A stretch of DNA of 21,182 nt from the NCBI RefSeq assembly GCF_035506375.1, contig NZ_DATJPM010000005.1:1-21182 (forward strand). The letters run 5' to 3'. Below, one piece after another: positions 1 through 5,537 of the stretch. The number at the start of each line of letters is the position of its first letter. Positions within the stretch are counted from its first letter, which is position 1. Made by a program: the position numbers and the translations under genes. The notes below the pieces were generated by a model that was given only the letters and a program-made list of their open reading frames with translations, made no database searches and was not told where the DNA came from. The DNA comes from Methanocella sp. GTDB taxonomy: Archaea > Halobacteriota > Methanocellia > Methanocellales > Methanocellaceae.

Positions 1-589
1 TTAATAACAGCGTAAACGTAGGCAGCTGTTCTGGCTTCATGATCACTTTGTCAGGGACGACCTCGGTATACATACCCGCATTCTTTGCGGTCTGGAACAC
101 GTCGATGCCGGCGGATTCGAGCGACGGCCGGGCTTCCACCGGGAACCGGCAGCCTTTGCCGCCCTGGACCACCTCGCATACATCACATCTCCGGCAGCGG
201 TGGGCACCGTAGGAAAAGGCCTTGTAGTAGCCGGAAAGGAAGGCGTGCCTTTCCATCTCGTAGATCGCTTTGCAGACGTGCAGGCTAAGGTCGGTCATGG
301 CGTCATTCAGGCGCACGGGCGGGTACTCGTCGAAGCCCAGGAAGCCCTCGTACTTGATAAGGTAGGCTTTCGAGTACTCGTCCAGCACATCCCTGGTATC
401 CTCGGGCGAAGGGCTGTATGGCGGGCACGTATACCTCGTTCCATAGTTCTTACACCCGAACTGGCATTTAAGGCGCACCCAGTGGGCGGTGACTATTTGT
501 GAAGGCATGATAAACTGAAGGTCGGATGCCCCGCTCTTCAGGGCCATATCACGCAGCTCCTTTTCTAGTAAGTCTAACGGCTTCGACAT
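1..589 (-). CDS. DUF2284 predicted metal-binding protein, 3' end cut by the window
   Basis: The frame is open from an ATG at 589 down to base 1 with no stop, so 196 codons are visible and the C-terminus lies outside the window. The translation has the cysteine pattern of the DUF2284 family: FGCKNYGTRYTCPPYSPSPE near residue 45, then a second cluster, HRCRRCDVCEVVQGGKGC, around residues 125-142. Proteins of this family are about 200 residues, so only a few residues should be missing. They are thought to bind an Fe-S cluster or metal through these cysteines; no reaction is established. The start is supported by a TATA-like box about 40 bases upstream, giving a short leader. The gene is divergent from the small membrane-protein gene at 703. 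The family call is from recognised motifs; the function is unknown. Confidence 0.85.
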   Translation of the reverse strand, partial: MSKPLDLLEKELRDMALKSGASDLQFIMPSQIVTAHWVRLKCQFGCKNYGTRYTCPPYSPSPEDTRDVLDEYSKAYLIKYEGFLGFDEYPPVRLNDAMTDLSLHVCKAIYEMERHAFLSGYYKAFSYGAHRCRRCDVCEVVQGGKGCRFPVEARPSLESAGIDVFQTAKNAGMYTEVVPDKVIMKPEQLPTFTLLL

Positions 590-625
590 ATAAAATTCAC
601 TTCCATGTGCTAACGGCATTGTAAC

Positions 626-634
626 AATATAAAT
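626..634 (-). promoter_or_regulatory. TATA-like box for the DUF2284 gene
   Basis: On the minus strand the bases read ATTTATATT, 37 bases before the ATG at 589. Archaeal initiation about 25 bases downstream of the box centre would give a leader of roughly 15 bases. This is inferred from position and sequence only. Confidence 0.5.
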
Positions 635-660
635 CTACTATTATTCAGAACAGAGGAGGG

Positions 661-670
661 TTTAAGTATT
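661..670 (+). promoter_or_regulatory. TATA-like box for the small membrane-protein gene
   Basis: TTTAAGTATT lies 33-42 bases before the ATG at 703, a normal distance for an archaeal promoter with a very short leader. It is back-to-back with the minus-strand TATA box at 626-634, so the 113-base gap acts as a divergent promoter. Confidence 0.5.
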
Positions 671-702
671 TACAGGAGAATTAAGCGTTTGGTAGGGTAA
701 TT

Positions 703-930
703 ATGGTTGACTTTACGGTCATAAACGACATGAGCCGTCAGCGAAAGCTCCAGGGACTTACCGGGTGCCTGGCGGTCTTTGGGCTGGTGCTCTGGTACTT
801 CGACGTGAAGGTCTTCATGGTGAGCCCGGGCGAGTACATCGCCGCCCTGGCCATAATCTTCTTCGCAATAGCCACCGTCCACTGGTTCGACGACGAGGAG
901 AAGATCGAAGAGGAAGACCTGAAAAAGTAA
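703..930 (+). CDS. Small two-helix membrane protein, unknown function
   Basis: A 75-residue protein. After a charged N-terminus (MSRQRK around residues 10-15) come two hydrophobic stretches, about residues 18-33 (LTGCLAVFGLVLWYF) and 43-60 (YIAALAIIFFAIATVHWF), and a strongly acidic tail ending EEDLKK. This predicts two membrane helices with both ends on the same side. The G/C-rich third codon positions match the neighbours, which supports a real gene. It has its own TATA-like box and an oligo-T terminator just after the stop. It converges on the gene at 936-1184 with only 5 bases between the stops. I do not recognise a family. Confidence 0.75.
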   Translation: MVDFTVINDMSRQRKLQGLTGCLAVFGLVLWYFDVKVFMVSPGEYIAALAIIFFAIATVHWFDDEEKIEEEDLKK

Positions 931-935
931 GCTGC

Positions 936-1184
936 TTATCCGCTTTTTATTTTTTTCTGAACGGGCGGGGCCCGGGACTTGCCCTCGATCCACCTTACTT
1001 TCTGGTCCGCTTCAGGGTCGTCCTTCCAGTCCGCAGATATCTTATGCTCCCGGACGACGACGTCCGTCCACCGCTCGAAACGCCTCTGGTTTTCTGACTT
1101 CACCATATCCTCCTTGAAGAGCCTGTCGGCACTCTTGAAGGGGGAGTCAAATTCGGCGGGGACTTTCTTCTTCGGCGGCGTCAC
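936..1184 (-). CDS. Small charged protein of unknown function (82 residues, GTG start)
   Basis: The minus-strand frame encodes a lysine-, arginine- and acid-rich protein that begins VTPPKKKVPAEF and ends in a basic tail (PPVQKKIKSG). It contains a central helix-prone stretch, FKEDMVKSENQRRFERW. Codons are G/C-rich in the third position (GTC, GCC, GAC, AAG), unlike the frame on the other strand, so this is the coding strand. The frame runs open further upstream, but that part passes through the promoter at 1231-1236. The GTG at 1182-1184 is therefore the best start, about 24 bases after the predicted transcription start. The basic tail is encoded by the same A-rich stretch that serves as the oligo-T terminator of the convergent gene. 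No family is recognised. Confidence 0.6.
   Translation of the reverse strand: MTPPKKKVPAEFDSPFKSADRLFKEDMVKSENQRRFERWTDVVVREHKISADWKDDPEADQKVRWIEGKSRAPPVQKKIKSG
943..957 (+). terminator. Oligo-T terminator of the 703-930 gene
   Basis: CTTTTTATTTTTTTC starts 13 bases after the stop codon. Runs of T are the main intrinsic termination signal in archaea. On the other strand the same bases encode the C-terminal lysines of the 936-1184 gene. Confidence 0.5.
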
Positions 1185-1230
1185 AATAAGCCTTCTGCCC
1201 TTCGCCGGACAAATAGTTTGCGTCCGAAAG

Positions 1231-1236
1231 TATATA
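1231..1236. promoter_or_regulatory. Shared palindromic TATA box between two divergent genes
   Basis: TATATA sits 37 bases before the glutaredoxin ATG (1273, plus) and 47 bases before the GTG at 1184 (minus). It is the only good TATA candidate in the 88-base gap. The upstream flank on the plus side (CGAAAG) resembles a BRE, so the plus direction is probably the stronger one. This is inference from sequence alone. Confidence 0.45.
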
Positions 1237-1272
1237 ACCGATAAGCTGGAAAAAGCCATTGAGAGGCGAGCT

Positions 1273-1512
1273 ATGGCCGAAATCCGCATATACTCCCAGC
1301 CGTCCTGTCCGGCATGCAACGAACTCAAGGAATACCTTATAGGCAAGGGCGTACAATTTACGGACTACAATATACTGGAGGACGATAAGGCGCTGGACGA
1401 GATGCTCCACGTCCACAAGGTCCGGGTGACGCCCCTCGTCATCATCGGCGATAAAAAGTTCATCGGATTCGACGTCGAAGCACTGGAAAATGCTCTCGCC
1501 GAAAATCGATAA
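1273..1512 (+). CDS. Glutaredoxin/NrdH-like thiol-disulfide redox protein
   Basis: A 79-residue thioredoxin-fold protein beginning MAEIRIYSQPSCPACNELKE. The redox motif CPAC is at residues 12-15. The cis-proline loop VRVTPLVIIGDKKFIGFD around residues 49-66 matches the glutaredoxin/NrdH pattern (TP-V-G--GF). Such proteins reduce disulfides in the cytoplasm, often for ribonucleotide reductase or peroxide defence; the partner here is unknown. The frame extends further upstream, but the ATG at 1273 follows a purine-rich GAGAGGCGAG ribosome site and lies about 40 bases after the TATA box, and the product then has the normal length of the family. It is divergent from the small charged-protein gene. 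Confidence 0.9.
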   Translation: MAEIRIYSQPSCPACNELKEYLIGKGVQFTDYNILEDDKALDEMLHVHKVRVTPLVIIGDKKFIGFDVEALENALAENR

Positions 1513-1727
1513 ACGCTAATTCTTCTTCATTTATTTGTAATAGATATGATTTATTCTGCGACTCAAACAGCGCGCTTTTACGTATGTTAAGATGTTTACC
1601 GTGAATATCATACGCTAATAGCGCGATGAGGCTTAGCCATTCTCGTCTTTTTTTACGCTACATGATAAGTATCTGGTAAAAGATATGAGATTTTACTTCA
1701 ACGCTTAAAAAATAAAAGGTGGTACTA

Positions 1728-1874
1728 ATGGAACAGAGATATGCTGTAAATACGGACAATGGCGATAAAGCATATACAGTGAAGAATTACTGCGTCAACA
1801 CAAACCGCACCTACATCTATGAGATCAAGAACGGCCAGATCGTGAACGAGCGTAAAATCCAGGGTGAGGAATAG
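1728..1874 (+). CDS. Small protein of unknown function (48 residues)
   Basis: A short frame from an ATG preceded by AGGTGG (1718-1723), a good ribosome-binding site with 4 bases spacing. The product starts MEQRYAVNTDNGDKAYTVKN and ends in EE. It is polar with several tyrosines and one cysteine, and its alternating pattern (YAVNTDNGDKAYTVKNYCV, TYIYEIKNGQIVNER) suggests a small beta-rich fold. It stands alone in A/T-rich DNA between the glutaredoxin and flavoprotein genes. A T-run at 1648-1654, 80 bases upstream, would end the glutaredoxin transcript. I recognise no family. It was judged real from the ribosome site, coherent composition and G/C-ending codons in its second half. Confidence 0.6.
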   Translation: MEQRYAVNTDNGDKAYTVKNYCVNTNRTYIYEIKNGQIVNERKIQGEE

Positions 1875-2062
1875 CCTCATTATACTGCCTCATCCATGAT
1901 AGTATTTTTATTTTATAAAATTATATAATTACCTATTTTAACGTTACTCCTGTGTAATTATGGCTAAGACCGAGCTCTTGCGATGGGGTCTATCCTGCAG
2001 TAACATCTTGCATTTACCCGTTATGCTGTCCTGGAGAAAAGCGAGATGGAGCTGGAAACCGC

Positions 2063-2839
2063 TCACTCGCAGCTGGGCCTTATATCCATTTTACTATCGA
2101 TGCCTAATCGCGAAAATGAGATAACGTTGTGCGTGACGTTCCGTACGAACTCGTCCATCAGCTTATCCTCTTTAAAGTAGGCGTGGTCGGTCTCGCTCTG
2201 GTAGGCCCGCCCGTGGGTCGAATAGGCGATACCATAAGGCGCGAGGATGTAGCCCAGATTCTGGAAGACCATAAAAATATCAAAGGCCGTCTTATAGGCG
2301 CCGTCCTCGTGGCCATTCACGATAATGCCGACGGTCCGGCCCGCCAGCGGCATGGACCTGTCGATGAGGTACATATTCTCGATGCAGGTCAGACGGTCCA
2401 GGAAAGCCTTGAGCCGGGAAGGCATACCGTTCCAGTTAATCGGACTGACAATGAGGACGGCCTTAGCGTTCAGGATCAGCTCGTGGAACTTGTGCATATC
2501 GTCAAAAGCATTTCGGCACGGCAGACGGCACTCCTCTTCCCTCATGCTGTAGCAGCACCAGCAGTGCTCGATGTTGTAGTCGTTCAGGTGTAGAAGCTTG
2601 TAGGATACGCCGTACTCTTTCGCCACCTGCTCCGCGATGGAGGCAAAGTATGCCGTATTATGGGCCCGGTGCTTCGAGCCGTTGATGATGAGAAGCTCGG
2701 GCTTCCCGCTGAGATCATCCTTAGGACGCTTTCCTTTTTCGTAAAATTCTTCTTTTAGCGAGCCGCACGAAGGGCAGTTATCGGGGGGCGAATCCCCGTC
2801 CATCTCGTAGCCGCAGACGCCGCATTTCCATTTAGGCAT
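2063..2839 (-). CDS. Rubredoxin-like domain fused to an NADPH-dependent FMN reductase/flavodoxin-fold protein
   Basis: A 258-residue redox protein. Residues 4-26 form a compact rubredoxin-type metal site, with Cys 6, 9, 22 and 25 in WKCGVCGYEMDGDSPPDNCP followed by SC. Residues 48-250 are a flavodoxin-like fold of the NADPH-dependent FMN reductase/iron-sulfur flavoprotein group: the phosphate loop LLIINGSKHRAHNTAYF, a cysteine cluster at 93, 95, 96, 104 and 108, and the conserved stretch SPINWNGMPSRLKAFLDRL. Proteins of this kind pass electrons between flavin and iron centres and often serve oxygen or peroxide defence in anaerobes. The cysteine cluster resembles the 4Fe-4S motif of Isf proteins, but its spacing is not the classic CX2CX2C. 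A 17-bp palindrome over the predicted transcription start suggests a repressor. It is divergent from the MazG-like gene. Confidence 0.9.
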   Translation of the reverse strand: MPKWKCGVCGYEMDGDSPPDNCPSCGSLKEEFYEKGKRPKDDLSGKPELLIINGSKHRAHNTAYFASIAEQVAKEYGVSYKLLHLNDYNIEHCWCCYSMREEECRLPCRNAFDDMHKFHELILNAKAVLIVSPINWNGMPSRLKAFLDRLTCIENMYLIDRSMPLAGRTVGIIVNGHEDGAYKTAFDIFMVFQNLGYILAPYGIAYSTHGRAYQSETDHAYFKEDKLMDEFVRNVTHNVISFSRLGIDSKMDIRPSCE

Positions 2840-2843
2840 AAGA

Positions 2844-2860
2844 TATCAGTTTAACTGATA
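2844..2860. promoter_or_regulatory. Perfect 17-bp palindrome, likely operator of the rubredoxin-flavoprotein gene
   Basis: TATCAGTTTAACTGATA has 8-base arms with one central base and lies 5-21 bases before the ATG at 2839. The TATA-like box at 2871-2880 would place the transcription start near 2850, inside the palindrome. This is the classic position for a dimeric repressor. The regulator is not identified. Confidence 0.6.
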
Positions 2861-2870
2861 AGTCGGGCGG

Positions 2871-2880
2871 TATGTAAAAC
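2871..2880 (-). promoter_or_regulatory. TATA-like box for the rubredoxin-flavoprotein gene
   Basis: On the minus strand the bases read GTTTTACATA, preceded by A-rich BRE-like bases (CCAAAAG). It is 32-41 bases before the ATG. The palindrome at 2844-2860 starts 10 bases downstream. Confidence 0.4.
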
Positions 2881-2897
2881 CTTTTGGGAACATGAAA

Positions 2898-2906
2898 TTA
2901 AATATA
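2898..2906 (+). promoter_or_regulatory. TATA-like box for the MazG-like gene
   Basis: TTAAATATA centred near 2902. A transcription start about 25 bases further on falls at 2925-2930, next to the ATG at 2931, so the message is probably almost leaderless. This is used to favour the 2931 start over the ATG at 2922. Confidence 0.5.
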
Positions 2907-2930
2907 GCCTGAAGGCCTAATATGGGACTC

Positions 2931-3251
2931 ATGAAGAAGCTCGTAAGGGACCGGGTGCCTGACATCATCCGCCAGAACGGCCGAGAGCCCGAAGTCGAGC
3001 GGGTCTCGGGCGAGTGGATGAGTCTGGCTTTAAAGGATAAGCTCGTCGAAGAGGCCTGTGAGCTGCGCCAGTCGGACGATATGTATGAGGAGCTGGCCGA
3101 CGTGCTGGAAGTCGTGGACGCAATTGTCGAGTATTACGGCATCGACCGGGCACGGCTTGAGCTGGCAAAAAAAGAAAAGCTGGACCGTGTCGGCGGATTT
3201 AAGGAAGGCTTCATGCTCTCTAACGAAAAGCATTTGGCCAAAGGTGAATAA
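2931..3251 (+). CDS. MazG-like house-cleaning NTP pyrophosphohydrolase (COG4997 type)
   Basis: A protein of 106 residues beginning MKKLVRDRVPDIIRQNGREP, the typical opening of the COG4997 family (KLVRD-IP-II). The all-alpha NTP pyrophosphatase metal motif is visible as KLVEEACEL (about residues 37-45) followed by EELADVLEVVDAI (about 53-65), i.e. EExxE and ExxD. The family hydrolyses non-canonical or excess nucleoside triphosphates to monophosphates; the substrate here is not shown. An in-frame ATG at 2922 would add MGL. I prefer 2931 because it matches the family start and lies at the expected transcription start. A 15-base gap leads to the zinc-ribbon gene, so the two are probably one transcript. 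Confidence 0.88.
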   Translation: MKKLVRDRVPDIIRQNGREPEVERVSGEWMSLALKDKLVEEACELRQSDDMYEELADVLEVVDAIVEYYGIDRARLELAKKEKLDRVGGFKEGFMLSNEKHLAKGE

Positions 3252-3266
3252 CTTTAAAATGAGGAT

Positions 3267-3686
3267 ATGATGGCCGCGAACTACAAGCTCAAGACCGACC
3301 CGGCCGGGATGGTCGGCAGGGAATGCCCCCGGAAGCCCTGTAAAGCCTATTTCAAGGTCAAGGAAGCCGACATCTATACCGACGAGGAGCTGACATGCCC
3401 GAATTGCGGCAACCAGGCGAATATCAAAAAGTACACGACCGAGGAGCAGGTCAAGTACATAAACTCCCTCATCTTCCACCACAACGAGTGCCCGGTGGAC
3501 TTTAATAAGTACTCAAAGACACAGCCGTGCAGCGACTACGTCGAGCGGCCCGCTCACTGCACATATAATTGCGACTCCTGTAAAAACAAGTTCGGCTACG
3601 ACGATAAGCCCAACTTTTGCCCGTACTGCGGGGCGACTCATGAGCATCTGCACCTGGATGGCGCCTGCGACCTGAAAACGCATTAA
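3267..3686 (+). CDS. Double zinc-ribbon protein of unknown function
   Basis: A 139-residue protein with many cysteines and histidines. A first zinc ribbon is formed by ECPRKPCKAYF (residues 19-29) and LTCPNCGNQANIKK (about 42-55). A second is formed by CTYNCDSCKNKFGY (about 98-111) and PNFCPYCGATHEHLHLDGAC (about 115-134), which also carries a His-rich stretch. Between them is a helix-prone segment with more cysteines. Zinc ribbons of this type bind nucleic acid or protein, but no function can be assigned. The GAGG at 3261-3264 fits the second Met (3270) at least as well as 3267, so the start may be one codon later. It lies 15 bases after the MazG-like gene and converges with NAD kinase. Confidence 0.75.
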   Translation: MMAANYKLKTDPAGMVGRECPRKPCKAYFKVKEADIYTDEELTCPNCGNQANIKKYTTEEQVKYINSLIFHHNECPVDFNKYSKTQPCSDYVERPAHCTYNCDSCKNKFGYDDKPNFCPYCGATHEHLHLDGACDLKTH

Positions 3687-3754
3687 AAAATTATGGTTCT
3701 TGCACAACCTGTAAGAGGTAAAATTATTATTACGTGTAAGTGGTACAATTATTT

Positions 3755-4576
3755 TTACCGCCCGAGCTTTTCCCTGACGATGTCGTAGAACTTATCCCCG
3801 AACTTCACGAACAGGGCGGGCGTATCACATCCCGTGAAGGTGAGGACGTCGCTCTTCCGGACGCTGGCGGTATACTGGCCGTCCACCACCACCATGGACT
3901 CCTTATCTTCCCGCATCAGCTCGAGCTTGATCTTGCTTTTTCCCGGGACCACCCAGGGCCTTGCCGACAGCTTATACGGCGCCAGCGGCACGATGATGAT
4001 GCCGTCCACCCGGGGGTCGAGGATCGGCCCTCCGGCGCTCATGGCATAGGCCGTCGAGCCGGTTGGAGTGGCGATGACGACACCGTCAGCCCGGAAGTCC
4101 TCCATGAACTTGTCGTCCACGAAGATCTTGAACTGCGATATCTTCGCCGGCCTGGACGTGATGATGACCGCCTCGTTCATGGCGCAGGGAAGCTCAAAGT
4201 CGTTTAGCTTAACCGCCAGCCGGGCGCGCTCGACCACTTCGTAATCGTCCAGGACACGGTCGATCATATAAAGCGCCGTTTCGGGGTCGATTACCGTCAG
4301 GAACCCGACTTCGCCCATGTTGATGCCCAGGATCGGCGTGGGCTTCGGTAAAAGCTGGAGAGAGCGTAATATCGTCCCATCGCCGCCGAACACTAAGACC
4401 AGGTCGGCGTACATCTCGTCGATCTCCGTGGCCTCGGAGACGCCGGCGAGCGCCGCGGTCACCGGGTCCAGGTACAGCTTCACCCTGTAGGAAAGCTTCT
4501 TTACCATTGACGGGATATAGCCCTTCGAGTCCTTGACATCGAGCCTTGAGATGATGCCGACCGACTTCGCCTTCAT
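3755..4576 (-). CDS. nadK: NAD kinase
   Basis: A 273-residue cytoplasmic enzyme that phosphorylates NAD to NADP with ATP (or polyphosphate in some relatives). The family signatures are all present: the nucleotide loop LVFGGDGTILRS with GGDGT at 64-68, GINMGEVGFLT (about 84-94), the paired Asn-Glu at 134-135 (AMNEAVI), and the NAD-binding block RADGVVIATPTGSTAYAMSA (162-181) followed by GGPI. A beta-strand-rich C-terminal half follows, as usual for the family. Full length is normal. The ATG at 4576 is 23 bases after a minus-strand TATA-like box, suggesting an almost leaderless message. Upstream lies a 517-base gap with a long inverted-repeat element and the aIF5A promoter. Confidence 0.95.
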   Translation of the reverse strand: MKAKSVGIISRLDVKDSKGYIPSMVKKLSYRVKLYLDPVTAALAGVSEATEIDEMYADLVLVFGGDGTILRSLQLLPKPTPILGINMGEVGFLTVIDPETALYMIDRVLDDYEVVERARLAVKLNDFELPCAMNEAVIITSRPAKISQFKIFVDDKFMEDFRADGVVIATPTGSTAYAMSAGGPILDPRVDGIIIVPLAPYKLSARPWVVPGKSKIKLELMREDKESMVVVDGQYTASVRKSDVLTFTGCDTPALFVKFGDKFYDIVREKLGR

Positions 4577-4598
4577 CGGAACTATATGGGCGTTAATT

Positions 4599-4608
4599 GA
4601 CTATAAGC
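4599..4608 (-). promoter_or_regulatory. TATA-like box for nadK
   Basis: The minus strand reads GCTTATAGTC with A-rich BRE-like bases (CCAAAG) before it. It is centred about 28 bases before the ATG at 4576, which predicts a leaderless or nearly leaderless transcript. Confidence 0.45.
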
Positions 4609-4628
4609 CCTTTGGGACGCTGGTCAAG

Positions 4629-4903
4629 CCGCTCTAAGCCTGATAAGGTGCTCTAAGACTGTTTCAGCCACGAAGCGACTCGAAGCGGGCCTGAAGCTGC
4701 ACTAAGATATTTCAATATAATAAGTTTTGGTGCAGCCCGGTGTAAACCTGATGTGGTTGAAACTCTTGTGCTAGCAAGCGACACGGAGTTTACACCAGGC
4801 GGCACCAACGATTTTTAATAAGTCTTAGGGAACTTAGAGCCAGCTTCGAGCCGCTTCGTGGCTGAACTCATAGAGCATTCTTATTATGCTGAGAGGAGCT
4901 TAG
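4629..4903. repeat. Long dyad-symmetric intergenic repeat, copy 1
   Basis: About 275 bases whose two halves are imperfect inverted repeats. The left half holds GCTCTAAGACTGTTTCAGCC (4650-4669), ACGAAGCGACTCGAAG, and further on GGTGTAAACCTG (4739-4750). The right half holds GTTTACACCAGGCGGCACCA (4788-4807), then CTTCGAGCCGCTTCGTGGCT, GAACTCATAGAGC and TTCTTATTATGCT, which mirror the left half. About 65 bases of the right half (4788 onwards) recur nearly unchanged at 9690 onwards in copy 2. It lies between the divergent promoters of nadK and aIF5A and encodes nothing plausible. The rest of the 4577-5094 gap holds only the two promoters and the aIF5A leader. A non-autonomous mobile element is a reasonable guess, but no transposase or clear target duplication is visible. 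Confidence 0.75.
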
Positions 4904-4971
4904 GAACGCATCGGCGTCGTGGATATTAGCCCTCATAGCGCAGGCGGCATGGGCACAGGCGGGATTAAGTA

Positions 4972-4979
4972 TTTATAAG
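4972..4979 (+). promoter_or_regulatory. TATA-like box for the aIF5A-agmatinase operon
   Basis: TTTATAAG in the context GATTAAGTATTTATAAGG. Transcription from about 5003 would give a leader of roughly 90 bases that includes a possible hairpin (GGCCGGC at 5008 with GCCGGGCC near 5035). A weaker alternative box, GTTAAAATA, is near 5018 and would give a shorter leader. Confidence 0.5.
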
Positions 4980-5094
4980 GGTTGGGGAGTATAGTAGCCT
5001 GAAATTGGCCGGCGTATGTTAAAATAGAGAATGTGCCGGGCCTTTGACATTCATGATGCGTTCACAAACGCTCGCTTAAGCGGAGGTAAGTAAA

Positions 5095-5481
5095 ATGAAG
5101 CAGCAAACTGAAATCAAGACCCTCAAGGAGGGCAAGTTCGTGATCATAGACGATGAGCCGTGCACCATCGTATCCGTGCAGCACTCTAAGCCCGGAAAGC
5201 ATGGCGCCGCCAAAGCCCGTATCGACGCCATCGGCCTGTTCGACGGCCAGAAGCGGTCCATCGTCAACCCGGTGGACGCCAAGGTATACGTCCCCATTGT
5301 CGAGAGGAAAAGCGCCCAGGTTCTGTCCATCGCGGGCAATACGGCACAGCTCATGGACTCGTCCAGCTATGAGACTTTTGAGCTCACCATCCCGGAAGAG
5401 CTAAAGGATAAGGTCAAGCAGGGCGAAGAGATCTCGTACATTTCCTCGATGGGCAAGATGAAGATCCAGATGAGAGGGTGA
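5095..5481 (+). CDS. eif5a: Translation initiation factor aIF5A (hypusine-containing protein)
   Basis: A 128-residue protein of normal archaeal length. It promotes peptide-bond formation at difficult sequences (notably proline runs) and is modified on one lysine using the aminobutyl part of spermidine. The modification loop SKPGKHGAAKARI is at residues 31-43, and the modified lysine should be Lys35 (in PGKHG). The N-terminal SH3-like domain is followed by the OB-fold C-terminal domain (VYVPIVERKSAQVLSIAGNT onwards). The start is fixed by GGAGGT at 5083-5088, 6 bases before the ATG. The gene sits 56 bases upstream of an agmatinase gene, so factor and polyamine precursor are probably co-expressed. 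A perfect hairpin begins at its stop codon. Confidence 0.97.
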   Translation: MKQQTEIKTLKEGKFVIIDDEPCTIVSVQHSKPGKHGAAKARIDAIGLFDGQKRSIVNPVDAKVYVPIVERKSAQVLSIAGNTAQLMDSSSYETFELTIPEELKDKVKQGEEISYISSMGKMKIQMRG

Positions 5482-5498
5482 GCCTCCGGATGGAGGCT
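5481..5498 (+). other. Perfect hairpin between aIF5A and agmatinase
   Basis: AGCCTCC, loop GGAT, GGAGGCT: a 7-bp stem with a 4-base loop starting on the last base of the aIF5A stop codon. A T-run (5518-5523) follows 20 bases later, just before the agmatinase ribosome site. It could give partial termination or RNA processing that lowers downstream expression. The role is inferred. Confidence 0.5.
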
Positions 5499-5523
5499 AA
5501 TGCCCGTCTCATTCCACTTTTTT

Positions 5524-5530
5524 AAGGAGG
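5524..5530 (+). promoter_or_regulatory. Ribosome-binding site that fixes a TTG start for agmatinase
   Basis: AAGGAGG, the full Shine-Dalgarno core, ends 7 bases before TTG at 5538. No ATG or GTG lies nearer in frame, so the start is TTG. Confidence 0.8.
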
Positions 5531-5537
5531 ACTGCTT

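Noticed and set aside
85..502. Open frames on the plus strand opposite the DUF2284 gene
   Set aside because: Antisense to a gene with conserved cysteine motifs; no independent support.
1513..1727. A possible small RNA in the A/T-rich gap after the glutaredoxin gene
   Set aside because: No stable stem, tRNA arms or box motifs could be seen; only a T-run at 1648-1654 that suits a terminator.
1960..2124. A 54-codon plus-strand frame beginning MAKTELLRWGLSCSN after an A/T-rich promoter-like stretch
   Set aside because: The later part is Trp/Arg-rich and runs into the 3' end of the flavoprotein gene. Another frame (FTRYAVLEKSEMELETAHSQ) looks more protein-like, so this may be a decayed, frameshifted gene remnant, but the evidence is too thin to annotate.
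3740..4207. A 155-codon open frame on the plus strand
   Set aside because: It is opposite nadK, and its His/Arg/Pro-rich composition is typical of a shadow frame.
4913..5062. GAACGCATC near 4913 and its reverse complement GATGCGTTC near 5054
   Set aside because: A 9-base pair of arms 140 bases apart is expected by chance at this scale, and nothing else supports a structure.
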